Below, piece by piece: positions 27,935-36,467 of a DNA stretch of 64,000 nt. How positions within the stretch are numbered: position 1 is the first letter of the stretch; each line of letters opens with the position of its first letter. A program made the translations under genes and the position numbers. The notes below the pieces were generated by a model, which made no database searches, was not told the DNA's origin, and saw only the letters and a list, made by a program, of their open reading frames with translations. The stretch is from a virus: positions 1 through 64,000 of the IMG/VR virus record IMGVR_UViG_3300023179_000026, one strand, 5' to 3'.

Positions 27935-28143
27935 TTTTTAGACATGTCTAGTTTTAACAATCCTAAAGCCCACATAAAAATAGATACTGCCACCCAATTT
28001 TCAAAAGTGTATTCTATAAAATGCAATTTAGAAAAAAGTACGTTCCATGCCCATACTAAAGCAAAGGGTGAGCCAATAATAATAAAAGCAATGAATAGCA
28101 ACCCTAGTATACCTATAATTACGTCCAAATTAAATTTTTTCAT
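27931..28143 (-). CDS. two-helix membrane protein, holin candidate
   Basis: 70 aa from ATG 28143. Two transmembrane helices (about 9-33 and 48-65) with a short basic C-terminus. It sits one base downstream of the peptidoglycan hydrolase gene on the same strand, the usual holin-endolysin pairing. Holin identity is by position and topology only. Confidence 0.55.
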   Translation of the reverse strand: MKKFNLDVIIGILGLLFIAFIIIGSPFALVWAWNVLFSKLHFIEYTFENWVAVSIFMWALGLLKLDMSKK

Positions 28144-28144
28144 G

Positions 28145-28777
28145 TTATGTCTCCTTAGCGGTGCTATTCTCAACTTCTTTCTCCTTACCTTTCATGTAGA
28201 AGATATGATTGCCTATACGCTTAAGTTTTTTGTAAGTCCATTGTGGATTGACATAAACTGCATGAAAATACAACACATTATTGGGTATCATATCATGACC
28301 ATAATTTTCTAGCAATACTTTACGAGCGATTTCCTCTGCGTTTTTGTATTGAGAATTATTAGTATTTGGCGTAGGTTTATTTTCACATACCCAACTAAAC
28401 TGACATAACTTTTTAAATATGTTAGGTTCATTAGGATCAGGCACTTGATGTTGTGCATAAACAACTTTACATGGAGTATTACCAAACCCATGTAACATAC
28501 GATTAACTACTACTCTTGCCACTGCAACTTGACCCATGTATGGTTCATTAGCAGCTTCATAGTAAATATTAGTGGCTAAACATTTAATTTGATCTGCACT
28601 AAATTGTTTTACTACAGGTGTTTCTTTAACTACTTCCGTTACTTCTTTAATTGTTTCCACGACAGAAACAACAGACTCATCAACGATTGCTACGTTGAAT
28701 TTAGGTTGATACATATGAAGCATAATTGCTAAAGGTATCAATAAGGAAATTAGTCTTATATTGCTTAACTTAAGCAT
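28145..28777 (-). CDS. SleB/CwlJ-type cell wall hydrolase with N-terminal membrane anchor
   Basis: 210 aa. An N-terminal hydrophobic segment (9-22) and a Val/Glu linker precede a SleB-like domain: CLATNIYYEAANEPYMGQVAVARVVVNRM (catalytic Glu in 'YxEAr'), CQFSWVC, VLYFHAVYVNPQW and IGNHIFY. These enzymes cleave peptidoglycan. The membrane anchor suggests a signal-arrest or tethered endolysin. Confidence 0.85.
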   Translation of the reverse strand: MLKLSNIRLISLLIPLAIMLHMYQPKFNVAIVDESVVSVVETIKEVTEVVKETPVVKQFSADQIKCLATNIYYEAANEPYMGQVAVARVVVNRMLHGFGNTPCKVVYAQHQVPDPNEPNIFKKLCQFSWVCENKPTPNTNNSQYKNAEEIARKVLLENYGHDMIPNNVLYFHAVYVNPQWTYKKLKRIGNHIFYMKGKEKEVENSTAKET

Positions 28778-28832
28778 TTATATACTCCTTTCTTATAGAA
28801 CCTAGATAAACTAGGATTATACTACTTGTGGA

Positions 28833-31229
28833 TTAAAATATCCAACACTCACAATTACAAATTGTGACATCATCAATAGCTTCTTGTGGTGTAAAGCTTG
28901 ATGATGGTGAACTAACCAACGGTTGTGGAACCGTATTGATATTATCCAAGTTCGGTAATACACCTGCTACTTGTGGGTAACCATTACGGTCAGGTGTAGG
29001 TGGATCCTGTACAACTAAGTCTACAGGGTCGCTGAGGTTGGAGCCTGGGTTATCAATGTTCAAGTTGGTGACTGCGGCACCTGGGTTTTGTAGTCCTCCT
29101 GTTTCGTTGTTAATTGGGTCTCCAACTTGTATCATGGTGGGATTTAGTACAGGTGCAATACCATTAGGAGGTAATACACCATTGACATATACTTTAGGTG
29201 GGTTTGCAGCATCATACCCACTTCCAATATTAGTCATATTAACACTTGTAATTTTACCATTAGTAACAATCGCAGTAGCACTAGCTGTTGGAGTAGCTAA
29301 TGTGTTACTAACGTCATTATCAAGTGTACCACCAATCAACGCAAGTCTATTGGCATTACGTGCTTCACGCATTAAACCAATAATACTTTGTCCTGTTAAA
29401 TTGTCTGTATCTGCAATTAATTCAATCGATCTAGAAATTTCTTTATAATCTGTCTCTACTGCCCATGTCTCTAGCTTACGCACAAAATCATAAATTTCAG
29501 TACGATTTGTATCTTCCGTAATTTGTGTTGGTGATGTTGCACTAAACACAATAGCACGTTGTTCAACTGATAACTGTGCTCCTAAAGTATTCCACCAAAA
29601 ATTTAATTGATTAGCATCTACTGCATTAGCTGAAACAATGGCTGCAATCTCAGCGTTAGCAGCATCAATATAACCTTGTAAAACAGAATTGTCAAGGTAG
29701 CCTGGGTCGCCTGGGCTGAGTTGTGTCCAATTCCACATGTTTAAATAAGCTGTTGCTAAGGTTGGTGTAGCTAATTTTTCTAATAATGGAGCAATATTTG
29801 CCCATAGTGCATTATATTGATCACCACTCATTGCCCCAACAAAATCTACGTAACAATAGGTATTACTATTACCACTGCCTAAAGCAATTAATGCTAAGGC
29901 ATCGTTTGCTGCCTCCCTCGACCCAGGCACCCCCTCATCATTATTAATAAGTGGTAAATCCTTGTTGGTAACTTCAAGCTGTAGAACAACTTGCGCAAAT
30001 TTTTGAAAAGGCATTTGGCGAATGTTTTTAATTTGTTGCATAGTAAAAGCAAAAGCACCCGCAGGTATTGCAATATCAGATGGTATAGAATTACCAAGAT
30101 ATGCACTGTGATTAGCTATACGATTGTTTACACCACCATTAACATAGATAAAATCATAAATTTTTACTGAAATAGTATCAGTGCTCCAACGTGGCACAGT
30201 TATCGTATTATAAGAATTTGGAAACATTTTTCTAACATTTATTAAATCAGCCAATGTTTCTAACTCTTTTGTTTGACAATTTGTAATAGTTTTAATTTCT
30301 TCTAAATCAACACCTTTGATTAATAATAAAGCATCATATATTTTTCTACGTTGTTCGTCAGTCGCAGGAGTTTTACTAATTAAGATATTGTTCATTTCTT
30401 CAGTAGTTAAACCTTGCGCTAATAAAGCCAATTTCAAAGCATCTGTTAATGCGTTAGCAGTTTGTAACTGTAATAAAAACTTGTCTGTTTGACCAAAAAA
30501 TTCTATATCTGCTAAGTTTACTGTATTACCTAAAGCAATTAAATCATTACCAAAATACTTAAATGCTAAGCTTAATCCTGCAATATCTGCTGAAGTTAAA
30601 TCATTGATATTACTATACGCATTATCAAGAAATCCTTTAGTGTTTTTAAAACTAGCAATAATTTCGTTAGTTTGGTCACGCCAACTTTTATGTTGATTTA
30701 AGCTACGAATCAAGCGTAGGTAGTGATTACCACTTGGCAAGTTCCAATATTCATAATATGCTTGTCTAGCAAATAATGCGGTAAATCCTTGACTAAAGTA
30801 TGTATCACCATCTACTGTATTACGTTGTGCTGTGCTGTAAGTAGTAGCATTCCAACCTGAAATGTAATACCATGTTGGTTCACCTGAATAATTGCCTGGG
30901 TACCCTGCGGGTGGGTACGGATCACTTGCTCCTGCATAAGTTTGTACAAAGGTTGCAGGTCTACTATTACCTAATGGTGGGCATACACCATTTCCAATAG
31001 CAATTGCATTACGATAGGTTGCGGTATTAGCTATTGTAAAAATTAAAGGTAAAGCACGTGTTAAATTATATAATACTGAATTATTTGTAATAGAACCTGC
31101 GGTATACCCTGAAGGTGTCCATGTTCCCTGAAATGCTGAAACTGTAGGGTTAATACGTAAACCTTCATTACGCATCAACCCACTCAGAGCATTTAGCTGT
31201 AGCGGAGTAAATTTACCTGATAAACTCAT
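28833..31229 (-). CDS. large virion protein next to the PAAR spike, baseplate/tail-associated
   Basis: 798 aa. Starts 4 nt into the end of the PAAR gene. Long alpha-helical stretch (about 180-560), then an Asn/Pro-rich C-terminal region (about 620-780) and a last Cys-containing segment CNCECWIF. No Walker or protease motif. Position and size suggest a baseplate hub, tail-tip or internal tail protein, but the family is not recognised. Confidence 0.6.
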   Translation of the reverse strand: MSLSGKFTPLQLNALSGLMRNEGLRINPTVSAFQGTWTPSGYTAGSITNNSVLYNLTRALPLIFTIANTATYRNAIAIGNGVCPPLGNSRPATFVQTYAGASDPYPPAGYPGNYSGEPTWYYISGWNATTYSTAQRNTVDGDTYFSQGFTALFARQAYYEYWNLPSGNHYLRLIRSLNQHKSWRDQTNEIIASFKNTKGFLDNAYSNINDLTSADIAGLSLAFKYFGNDLIALGNTVNLADIEFFGQTDKFLLQLQTANALTDALKLALLAQGLTTEEMNNILISKTPATDEQRRKIYDALLLIKGVDLEEIKTITNCQTKELETLADLINVRKMFPNSYNTITVPRWSTDTISVKIYDFIYVNGGVNNRIANHSAYLGNSIPSDIAIPAGAFAFTMQQIKNIRQMPFQKFAQVVLQLEVTNKDLPLINNDEGVPGSREAANDALALIALGSGNSNTYCYVDFVGAMSGDQYNALWANIAPLLEKLATPTLATAYLNMWNWTQLSPGDPGYLDNSVLQGYIDAANAEIAAIVSANAVDANQLNFWWNTLGAQLSVEQRAIVFSATSPTQITEDTNRTEIYDFVRKLETWAVETDYKEISRSIELIADTDNLTGQSIIGLMREARNANRLALIGGTLDNDVSNTLATPTASATAIVTNGKITSVNMTNIGSGYDAANPPKVYVNGVLPPNGIAPVLNPTMIQVGDPINNETGGLQNPGAAVTNLNIDNPGSNLSDPVDLVVQDPPTPDRNGYPQVAGVLPNLDNINTVPQPLVSSPSSSFTPQEAIDDVTICNCECWIF

Positions 31230-31495
31230 GGCACAAATACATTATCGCTACCTTGTACAATGCTATGACCACAACTGTTTCCACTACCTTCTTTTAAAAC
31301 AGGTGAACCTTCACAAATTACAGTTTCACTAGCAGAGGTGGTGACTGCATTTTTATGCTTATTACCTTTTGGGTGTGGAGAAATTTGGCTAACGTGCAAT
31401 CCTACAGGTTTTCCATTGCAGGAAACATTTTGTGCACCACGCAAAATACTACCACCCATTTGGTTTTGATCACCTTTTCTACTAAGTTTTGGCAT
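31226..31495 (-). CDS. PAAR-type tail spike tip protein
   Basis: 89 aa. PAAR-like repeats: NVSCNGKPVGLHVSQISPHP, then VICEGSPVLKEGSGNSCGH and a VQGSDNVFV ending, with His/Cys for the single metal at the tip. It caps the central spike of T4-like baseplates (gp5.4-type). Overlaps the 798-residue gene by 4 nt. Confidence 0.8.
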   Translation of the reverse strand: MPKLSRKGDQNQMGGSILRGAQNVSCNGKPVGLHVSQISPHPKGNKHKNAVTTSASETVICEGSPVLKEGSGNSCGHSIVQGSDNVFVP

Positions 31496-31501
31496 GCAAT
31501 A

Positions 31502-31807
31502 CTATCCTAAAATTACCTTTTTTTGTGTTGGGGTAGCAATACCTGTTGTTGCCTCAATATATTTTACCCTAATATTATCATCCGTAACACCATAAACTGC
31601 TACATTATCTATATTTATGACCAAATTTTTGCCATGATCTGCGGTGAATAAGCTTGGGACTAGTCCCATGCCTTGCGGCCCAGGTGCCACGCTCACAGGC
31701 TGTGTAACACTTACTTTACCATTCACTACTTCAACAACTTTGGCAACCATTTCTTCACCACTATTCATTTTAAAACTATAAACTTCATTGATTTCTAAAT
31801 TATTCAC
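31502..31807 (-). CDS. hypothetical beta-rich protein, 101 aa
   Basis: Strand pattern NSGEEMVAKVVEVVNGKVSVTQPVSVAPG and INIDNVAVYGV, an LSm-like or OB-like small barrel in style. Widespread in T4-like marine phages next to structural genes. Overlaps glutaredoxin by 4 nt. Function unknown. Confidence 0.55.
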   Translation of the reverse strand: MNNLEINEVYSFKMNSGEEMVAKVVEVVNGKVSVTQPVSVAPGPQGMGLVPSLFTADHGKNLVINIDNVAVYGVTDDNIRVKYIEATTGIATPTQKKVILG

Positions 31808-32025
31808 ATTAACCTCTTTTTAAGTTCTTCGAAACCACCAACATATTCCTCACCTATAAATATTTGAGGAACAGTACGAGCATTAGGTACTACTTCTAAT
31901 AACTCTTCTTTTGTCCAACCATCACCAATTTTACGTTCTTCAAATTCATATCCTTTTTGTCTTAACAAATTTTTTGCTTGGTCGCAAAAAGGACAATGAT
32001 ACTTACTCCATACAATTGCTTTCAT
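31804..32025 (-). CDS. glutaredoxin
   Basis: 73 aa with the active site CPFC at 11-14, TVPQIFIGEEYVGG (cis-Pro and glutathione site) and a C-terminal helix. Reduces ribonucleotide reductase and other thiols. Located right after nrdB, as in T4-like phages (T4 nrdC). Confidence 0.9.
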   Translation of the reverse strand: MKAIVWSKYHCPFCDQAKNLLRQKGYEFEERKIGDGWTKEELLEVVPNARTVPQIFIGEEYVGGFEELKKRLM

Positions 32026-32048
32026 TTATTTTCCTTTGTTATATAGTA

Positions 32049-33155
32049 TTAAAGCTGTGGTAGTAATTCTTTTTCCACTGTGTCACTCATCACACCAATA
32101 ACGTAACTTGTACTTTCTGTTTCTTGTAATGCAGCTTGTTTCTTGTTTACGTTAAGATGTTTGTTAAACCATGGTATGGGATTACTCTTAGGATGACTAC
32201 CATGATATTTAATACCAATATCACGTAGTTTACTATATGCAGTGTAATCAACAAATTCTTTTAGAATTTCTGCATTCAACCCAATGACAGGACCTTTCTT
32301 AAACAAGTAATCTGCCCATGCTTTTTCTTCACGTATAACATCTTCATACAATGCATATACTTCTTGTTCACATTCAACTTTAGCTTGTGCAAAACGTGCA
32401 TCTTCTTTAACAACTTGATTAATCATCCATGCTGTCCATTCAGTATGTAATAATTCATCTTGCAATATTAAACTAATAATATTACCATTACCAATAAAGA
32501 TTTTGTTTTCTACCATTGCTAAACTAGTTGCAAATGACACCATAAAACGAAATGCTTCTAATGCATAACTTGCATTAAGTGCTAACCAAATTGCTTTGAT
32601 ATGTGTTGATTCAAGGAAAGGAATAAAAGGAGCTTCGGAAGTTTCTTTCAAACAATTTAATCTGTGTAGCTCATCGTAATATTTCCCAACACTACTTGCC
32701 ATGTCAATAATTTCTTGTGTATCGTGAATGGTATTAAACACATCTTTTGGCACACCGTAAATGTTACGTATAATATGACTATAGCTTTTACTATGAATGT
32801 TGGTTTCAAAGAATGACCAATTATTTACCAATGCTTCTAACTCAGGTAAGCTTACCACAGGAGTAAACACTTGTGATGGAGCACGACCTTGTATACTATC
32901 TAGTGCAGTTTGACGCAACAGATTACTAGTAAAGATGTGTTTAATTGCTTCGCTAGCATCTTTCATATCCATTTTGTCTTTGGTTAGTGTAACTTCTTCG
33001 GGTACCCAAAAAAAACCACGTGCGGTTTCTTCAAACTTGGCAATTTTTGGGTATTTTACTTCTTCAAATCGTTGCACCGTAATTGCACCATCTAAAAACA
33101 TGTGACGGTTTAAATAATCAACTTTAGTTGCTAAATTATATTGTTCTTTGCTCAT
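32049..33155 (-). CDS. nrdB: ribonucleotide reductase, class Ia beta subunit (NrdB)
   Basis: 368 aa. All metal ligands and the radical Tyr are visible: DSIQGR (D), ETNIHSKSYSHIIRNI (E-x3-H and the Tyr of SYSH), then a later E and a QDELLHTEW (E and H). Makes the diiron-tyrosyl radical for NrdA. In the NrdA-aldolase-NrdB-glutaredoxin cluster. Normal length. Confidence 0.9.
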   Translation of the reverse strand: MSKEQYNLATKVDYLNRHMFLDGAITVQRFEEVKYPKIAKFEETARGFFWVPEEVTLTKDKMDMKDASEAIKHIFTSNLLRQTALDSIQGRAPSQVFTPVVSLPELEALVNNWSFFETNIHSKSYSHIIRNIYGVPKDVFNTIHDTQEIIDMASSVGKYYDELHRLNCLKETSEAPFIPFLESTHIKAIWLALNASYALEAFRFMVSFATSLAMVENKIFIGNGNIISLILQDELLHTEWTAWMINQVVKEDARFAQAKVECEQEVYALYEDVIREEKAWADYLFKKGPVIGLNAEILKEFVDYTAYSKLRDIGIKYHGSHPKSNPIPWFNKHLNVNKKQAALQETESTSYVIGVMSDTVEKELLPQL

Positions 33156-33811
33156 CTTTCAATCCATTGTTTTGCTTTATTATGTACACCACTTGCTAAC
33201 ACTATTTTACATATGTGTTCTAATCGCTCAATATGCTCAAATGCTCTCCATGGTGTAGAATCTACTGCAACTACACCATGTCCCTTAATACCTACAATAT
33301 CATACTTTATAAAACCACCATCAGTTAAACCAAAAGCAGCATGACATGCATCACCTAATTCTTGTGAAATAGGAGCTACATCACCAACATTAGGAGCAAC
33401 TTTAGTGTAACGACTTAATTCAGGAAAATCCTTGACTAAATTTTGTAACACAATACCTGCATGCATGGCTGCAATGGTATAAGTTGGATGTACATGCACT
33501 ACAACACGAATATCATCTGCATGTTGCCCTAATTCTTTCTGTAAACCAAAATGTAAAGGTAATTCCCCACTTGGTTTAAGATTACCACTTATGTCATCTT
33601 GGTTAATAACTTCAGGGTATAATTTGGTACCATCACGAACAATACGTATTTTTTTAAACATATCGTACTGCATTTTTTGTTTACGTACCCCACTAGGCGT
33701 TATATAAAAATGATTACGATCATGATAACGAATGCTAATGTTACCATCTCTACTTGTAATCCAATTTCTATGATAAGCTTCTACTAATATATCACAACAC
33801 GTTTCTAACAT
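33152..33811 (-). CDS. class II aldolase/adducin-family protein
   Basis: 219 aa. Signature blocks: DGNISIR (about 22-28), ITPSGV, PSGELPLH (Glu), VHVHPTY (two zinc His), and GHGVVA (third His). These bind a divalent metal and cleave or epimerise phospho-sugars (fuculose-phosphate-type). It overlaps NrdB by 4 nt, inside the RNR operon, so its product could feed nucleotide or sugar metabolism. Confidence 0.8.
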   Translation of the reverse strand: MLETCCDILVEAYHRNWITSRDGNISIRYHDRNHFYITPSGVRKQKMQYDMFKKIRIVRDGTKLYPEVINQDDISGNLKPSGELPLHFGLQKELGQHADDIRVVVHVHPTYTIAAMHAGIVLQNLVKDFPELSRYTKVAPNVGDVAPISQELGDACHAAFGLTDGGFIKYDIVGIKGHGVVAVDSTPWRAFEHIERLEHICKIVLASGVHNKAKQWIER

Positions 33812-34014
33812 TATTTTGTATAATCCACTGTCTGTGTAATTCTTATAACATTTAATTTTGGGGCACTGCTCAAACCATTATTATGATCATAATGTAATAT
33901 AACATCTACCCCATATGTATTGTGCAATTTAGCAATCAAACTGTTTATATCATCAATTTCGCTCTTTAATTGCACAACCAATCCCTCTACTGCTGCTTCT
34001 TTCATAATACGCAA
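33811..34014 (-). CDS. hypothetical protein, 67 aa
   Basis: Helical first half and a strand-rich second half. It overlaps NrdA by 13 nt and the aldolase by 1 nt, so it is tightly part of the RNR operon. No family recognised. Confidence 0.55.
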   Translation of the reverse strand: MRIMKEAAVEGLVVQLKSEIDDINSLIAKLHNTYGVDVILHYDHNNGLSSAPKLNVIRITQTVDYTK

Positions 34015-36326
34015 CCTTCACATTCTTCCTCTAACATTTCCTGTTCTACATTAGCAACAAATGGTATAACATTATCATCTTTCAATGCAGCTTTTGCACC
34101 CATCTTGTTAATCAATGAGTAATAATAAGTTTTCAATCCCCAATGTATACCTAACATCAAGTTTTTAGCAATAGTAGTTGCAGGAACTTTGCCACCACTA
34201 TAGTGAGCAGGATTATAAAAAGTATTGGTACTTATGCTTTGGTCAATATATGCTGCTAATACTGCTGCGGTTTTAAGATAGTCAACACAATCCGTTTGTT
34301 CCCACATGAGTTGATAACGACTTTTTAATCGTTTGTACTCAGGAACAACTTGCACGAATGATCCTGCTTTACTTTCTTTTACGCTGATAAGTTCCATAGG
34401 CATTTCTATGCCATTGGTACTATTCAATACAACTGAACTGCTTTCAACAGGTGCAATTGCCATAAGTGTGGCATTGCGTATACCGTATTGTTTCATTCGT
34501 TGACGCAATGGTTCCCAATCTATGCTTGGTGTAAAATCAGCTAAATCATTCACACCTTGTGCTCTACGTTCCCAAGGGAATATACCACGACCGTAGTATG
34601 TATACTGACTACGTTTACATGCGCCACGTTCTTGTGCTAGTTCTACGCTAGCCTCAGTAAGGTAATAGGCTTGATGTTCCATCCAACGCTTTACTTCAGA
34701 AAGTGCTTCAGATGTACCATAACGATAATTTCTACGTGTATGCCAATAGGCTAAATTAGTTACACCAACCCCTAATGGTTCAAAATCATCATTGGCTAAT
34801 TTGCTCTGTACTGATAAGAAATCTTGATAATTAAGTAAATTACTTAAGCTACGAACAAGAACACGACACGCTTTACGCATTTCTTGTGGGCTACGGAACA
34901 CGCCCCAATTAATACTACCTAGTGTGCATAAGGCAATCCTGCCATTAGGGTCATCAATTCTTTGGAATGGGCGAGTTGGTAACAATATTTCTTGACACAA
35001 GTTACTTTGGTAGATAGGGTCTGTTTTAGTGTCAAATGATGATTGGTTGATGACGTTATCGATGTTGACAAGATATATTCTCCCCGTATCTGTTCTTTCT
35101 TTTAATATACCATTCTTAAATATTTCTTCTTCTGATATAACTTTTTTCTTGATATTTTTTGCATGTTCATATTTGACATATAGTTTTTCAAATTCAGCAG
35201 TATCTCTATAATAAGCTTCGTACAAGTCAGGAACTTCATGTGGGTCAAATAGTGTAATATTTTCATTGTTTTTATATCTGCGCCAAAATAGTTTACTAAT
35301 TACTACGCTATAATCCATCTGACGAACACGTGTTTCTTCTGTGCCTTGATTGTTTTTTAGCACAATAAAATCTTCGAATTGTGCATGCCATATAGGAAGT
35401 GTAACAGTACAACTAGCATTACGAATACCACCTTGTGAGCATGAACGTAAATCAGAAAACCATTTCTTTAAAAATGGTATCAATCCTGTATGCTTAATTT
35501 CTCCATTGCGAATAGGTGCTCCAAGTGGGCGTACACGACCAATTTCTAGCCCAATACCTGCACGTTTACTCGCATATTTTGCCATCATTTCTCCTGCAGC
35601 AAATATGCTATCAAGGGTATCATCACTACTGATAAGAACGCAAGAACTGAACTGTTTAGTAGTAGTCCCAAGCCCAGCAAGCACAGGGGTGGCAAGAGTG
35701 AAATGACCATCTGAAGCGCACTCATAATATTCCTTTACTAACTTTAACCTAGTATCTTTAGGTTCATTGTGAAATGCTGTAGCTGCTGCAATTGCATATC
35801 TTATTTGCGGTGTTTCATATAGTTTGCCCGTTGCACGATTTTGTACAAGATACTTTTCGCATAATTGTTCAATGGCACTATAGGTGTATTTTTGATCCTT
35901 ATCATGATCCATGAATAATTCAATAGTATCCCATTCTTGTTCACTATACCACGTTAATAAGTCAGGGGTATACATGTTCAATTCTATATTGCGTTTAATT
36001 ATATCGTACAAACGTGGTGGTTCATATGTTCCATAGACTTCTTTGCGCAACATACTGACACGTTGGCGACCTGCTACATATTGATAATTTACATGATTAA
36101 TCTCAGGATTTTCAGTTTCATCAATCAAGTCTACCATAGCTTTGAGTAATAACTCATCGATTGTTTGCGTGGTCATACCATCGGTAAATTGTATTTGCGC
36201 ACGTATTTCAATCATGCTTGGGCTGACGTTATCTATGCCTCTGCATCCGTTTTGTACTTGTCTTTGTATTTTAGAAATGTCTAAAGGAACACGTGTCCCA
36301 TCTCGTTTTATAACGTTTATTGTCAT
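34002..36326 (-). CDS. nrdA: ribonucleotide reductase, class Ia alpha subunit (NrdA)
   Basis: 774 aa. ATP-cone at the N-terminus (MTINVIKRDGTRVPLDI), then active-site cysteines in QFSSCVLISS, SNLCQEI (thiyl radical site) and IALCTLGSIN. C-terminal CEGC (with the last VL) is the shuttle cysteine pair that glutaredoxin reduces. Converts ribonucleoside diphosphates to deoxy forms for phage DNA. Leads the operon with 33811, the aldolase, NrdB and glutaredoxin. Confidence 0.95.
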   Translation of the reverse strand: MTINVIKRDGTRVPLDISKIQRQVQNGCRGIDNVSPSMIEIRAQIQFTDGMTTQTIDELLLKAMVDLIDETENPEINHVNYQYVAGRQRVSMLRKEVYGTYEPPRLYDIIKRNIELNMYTPDLLTWYSEQEWDTIELFMDHDKDQKYTYSAIEQLCEKYLVQNRATGKLYETPQIRYAIAAATAFHNEPKDTRLKLVKEYYECASDGHFTLATPVLAGLGTTTKQFSSCVLISSDDTLDSIFAAGEMMAKYASKRAGIGLEIGRVRPLGAPIRNGEIKHTGLIPFLKKWFSDLRSCSQGGIRNASCTVTLPIWHAQFEDFIVLKNNQGTEETRVRQMDYSVVISKLFWRRYKNNENITLFDPHEVPDLYEAYYRDTAEFEKLYVKYEHAKNIKKKVISEEEIFKNGILKERTDTGRIYLVNIDNVINQSSFDTKTDPIYQSNLCQEILLPTRPFQRIDDPNGRIALCTLGSINWGVFRSPQEMRKACRVLVRSLSNLLNYQDFLSVQSKLANDDFEPLGVGVTNLAYWHTRRNYRYGTSEALSEVKRWMEHQAYYLTEASVELAQERGACKRSQYTYYGRGIFPWERRAQGVNDLADFTPSIDWEPLRQRMKQYGIRNATLMAIAPVESSSVVLNSTNGIEMPMELISVKESKAGSFVQVVPEYKRLKSRYQLMWEQTDCVDYLKTAAVLAAYIDQSISTNTFYNPAHYSGGKVPATTIAKNLMLGIHWGLKTYYYSLINKMGAKAALKDDNVIPFVANVEQEMLEEECEGCVL

Positions 36327-36427
36327 TGTTTGAAACCTTATTATTTTGTGTGCTGTTAAGTGATTTTTTATTTAGAATATACGCTTGCTAGTAATTAAGC
36401 TTATATTTTACACTTTGAGTAGCACTA

Positions 36428-36458
36428 AGGACTAATAGTACAAAAATATATTAGTCCT
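36428..36458. terminator. hairpin between the fibre and nrdA genes
   Basis: AGGACTAATA / TATTAGTCCT, 10 bp with an 11-nt loop, 10 nt after the fibre gene stop. No clear T run, so termination is uncertain. Confidence 0.5.
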
Positions 36459-36467
36459 GTCAATAAA

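Noticed and set aside
29038-29448. Plus-strand ORF of 136 aa
   Set aside because: Antisense to the 798-residue virion gene; hydrophobic composition is a strand artefact.
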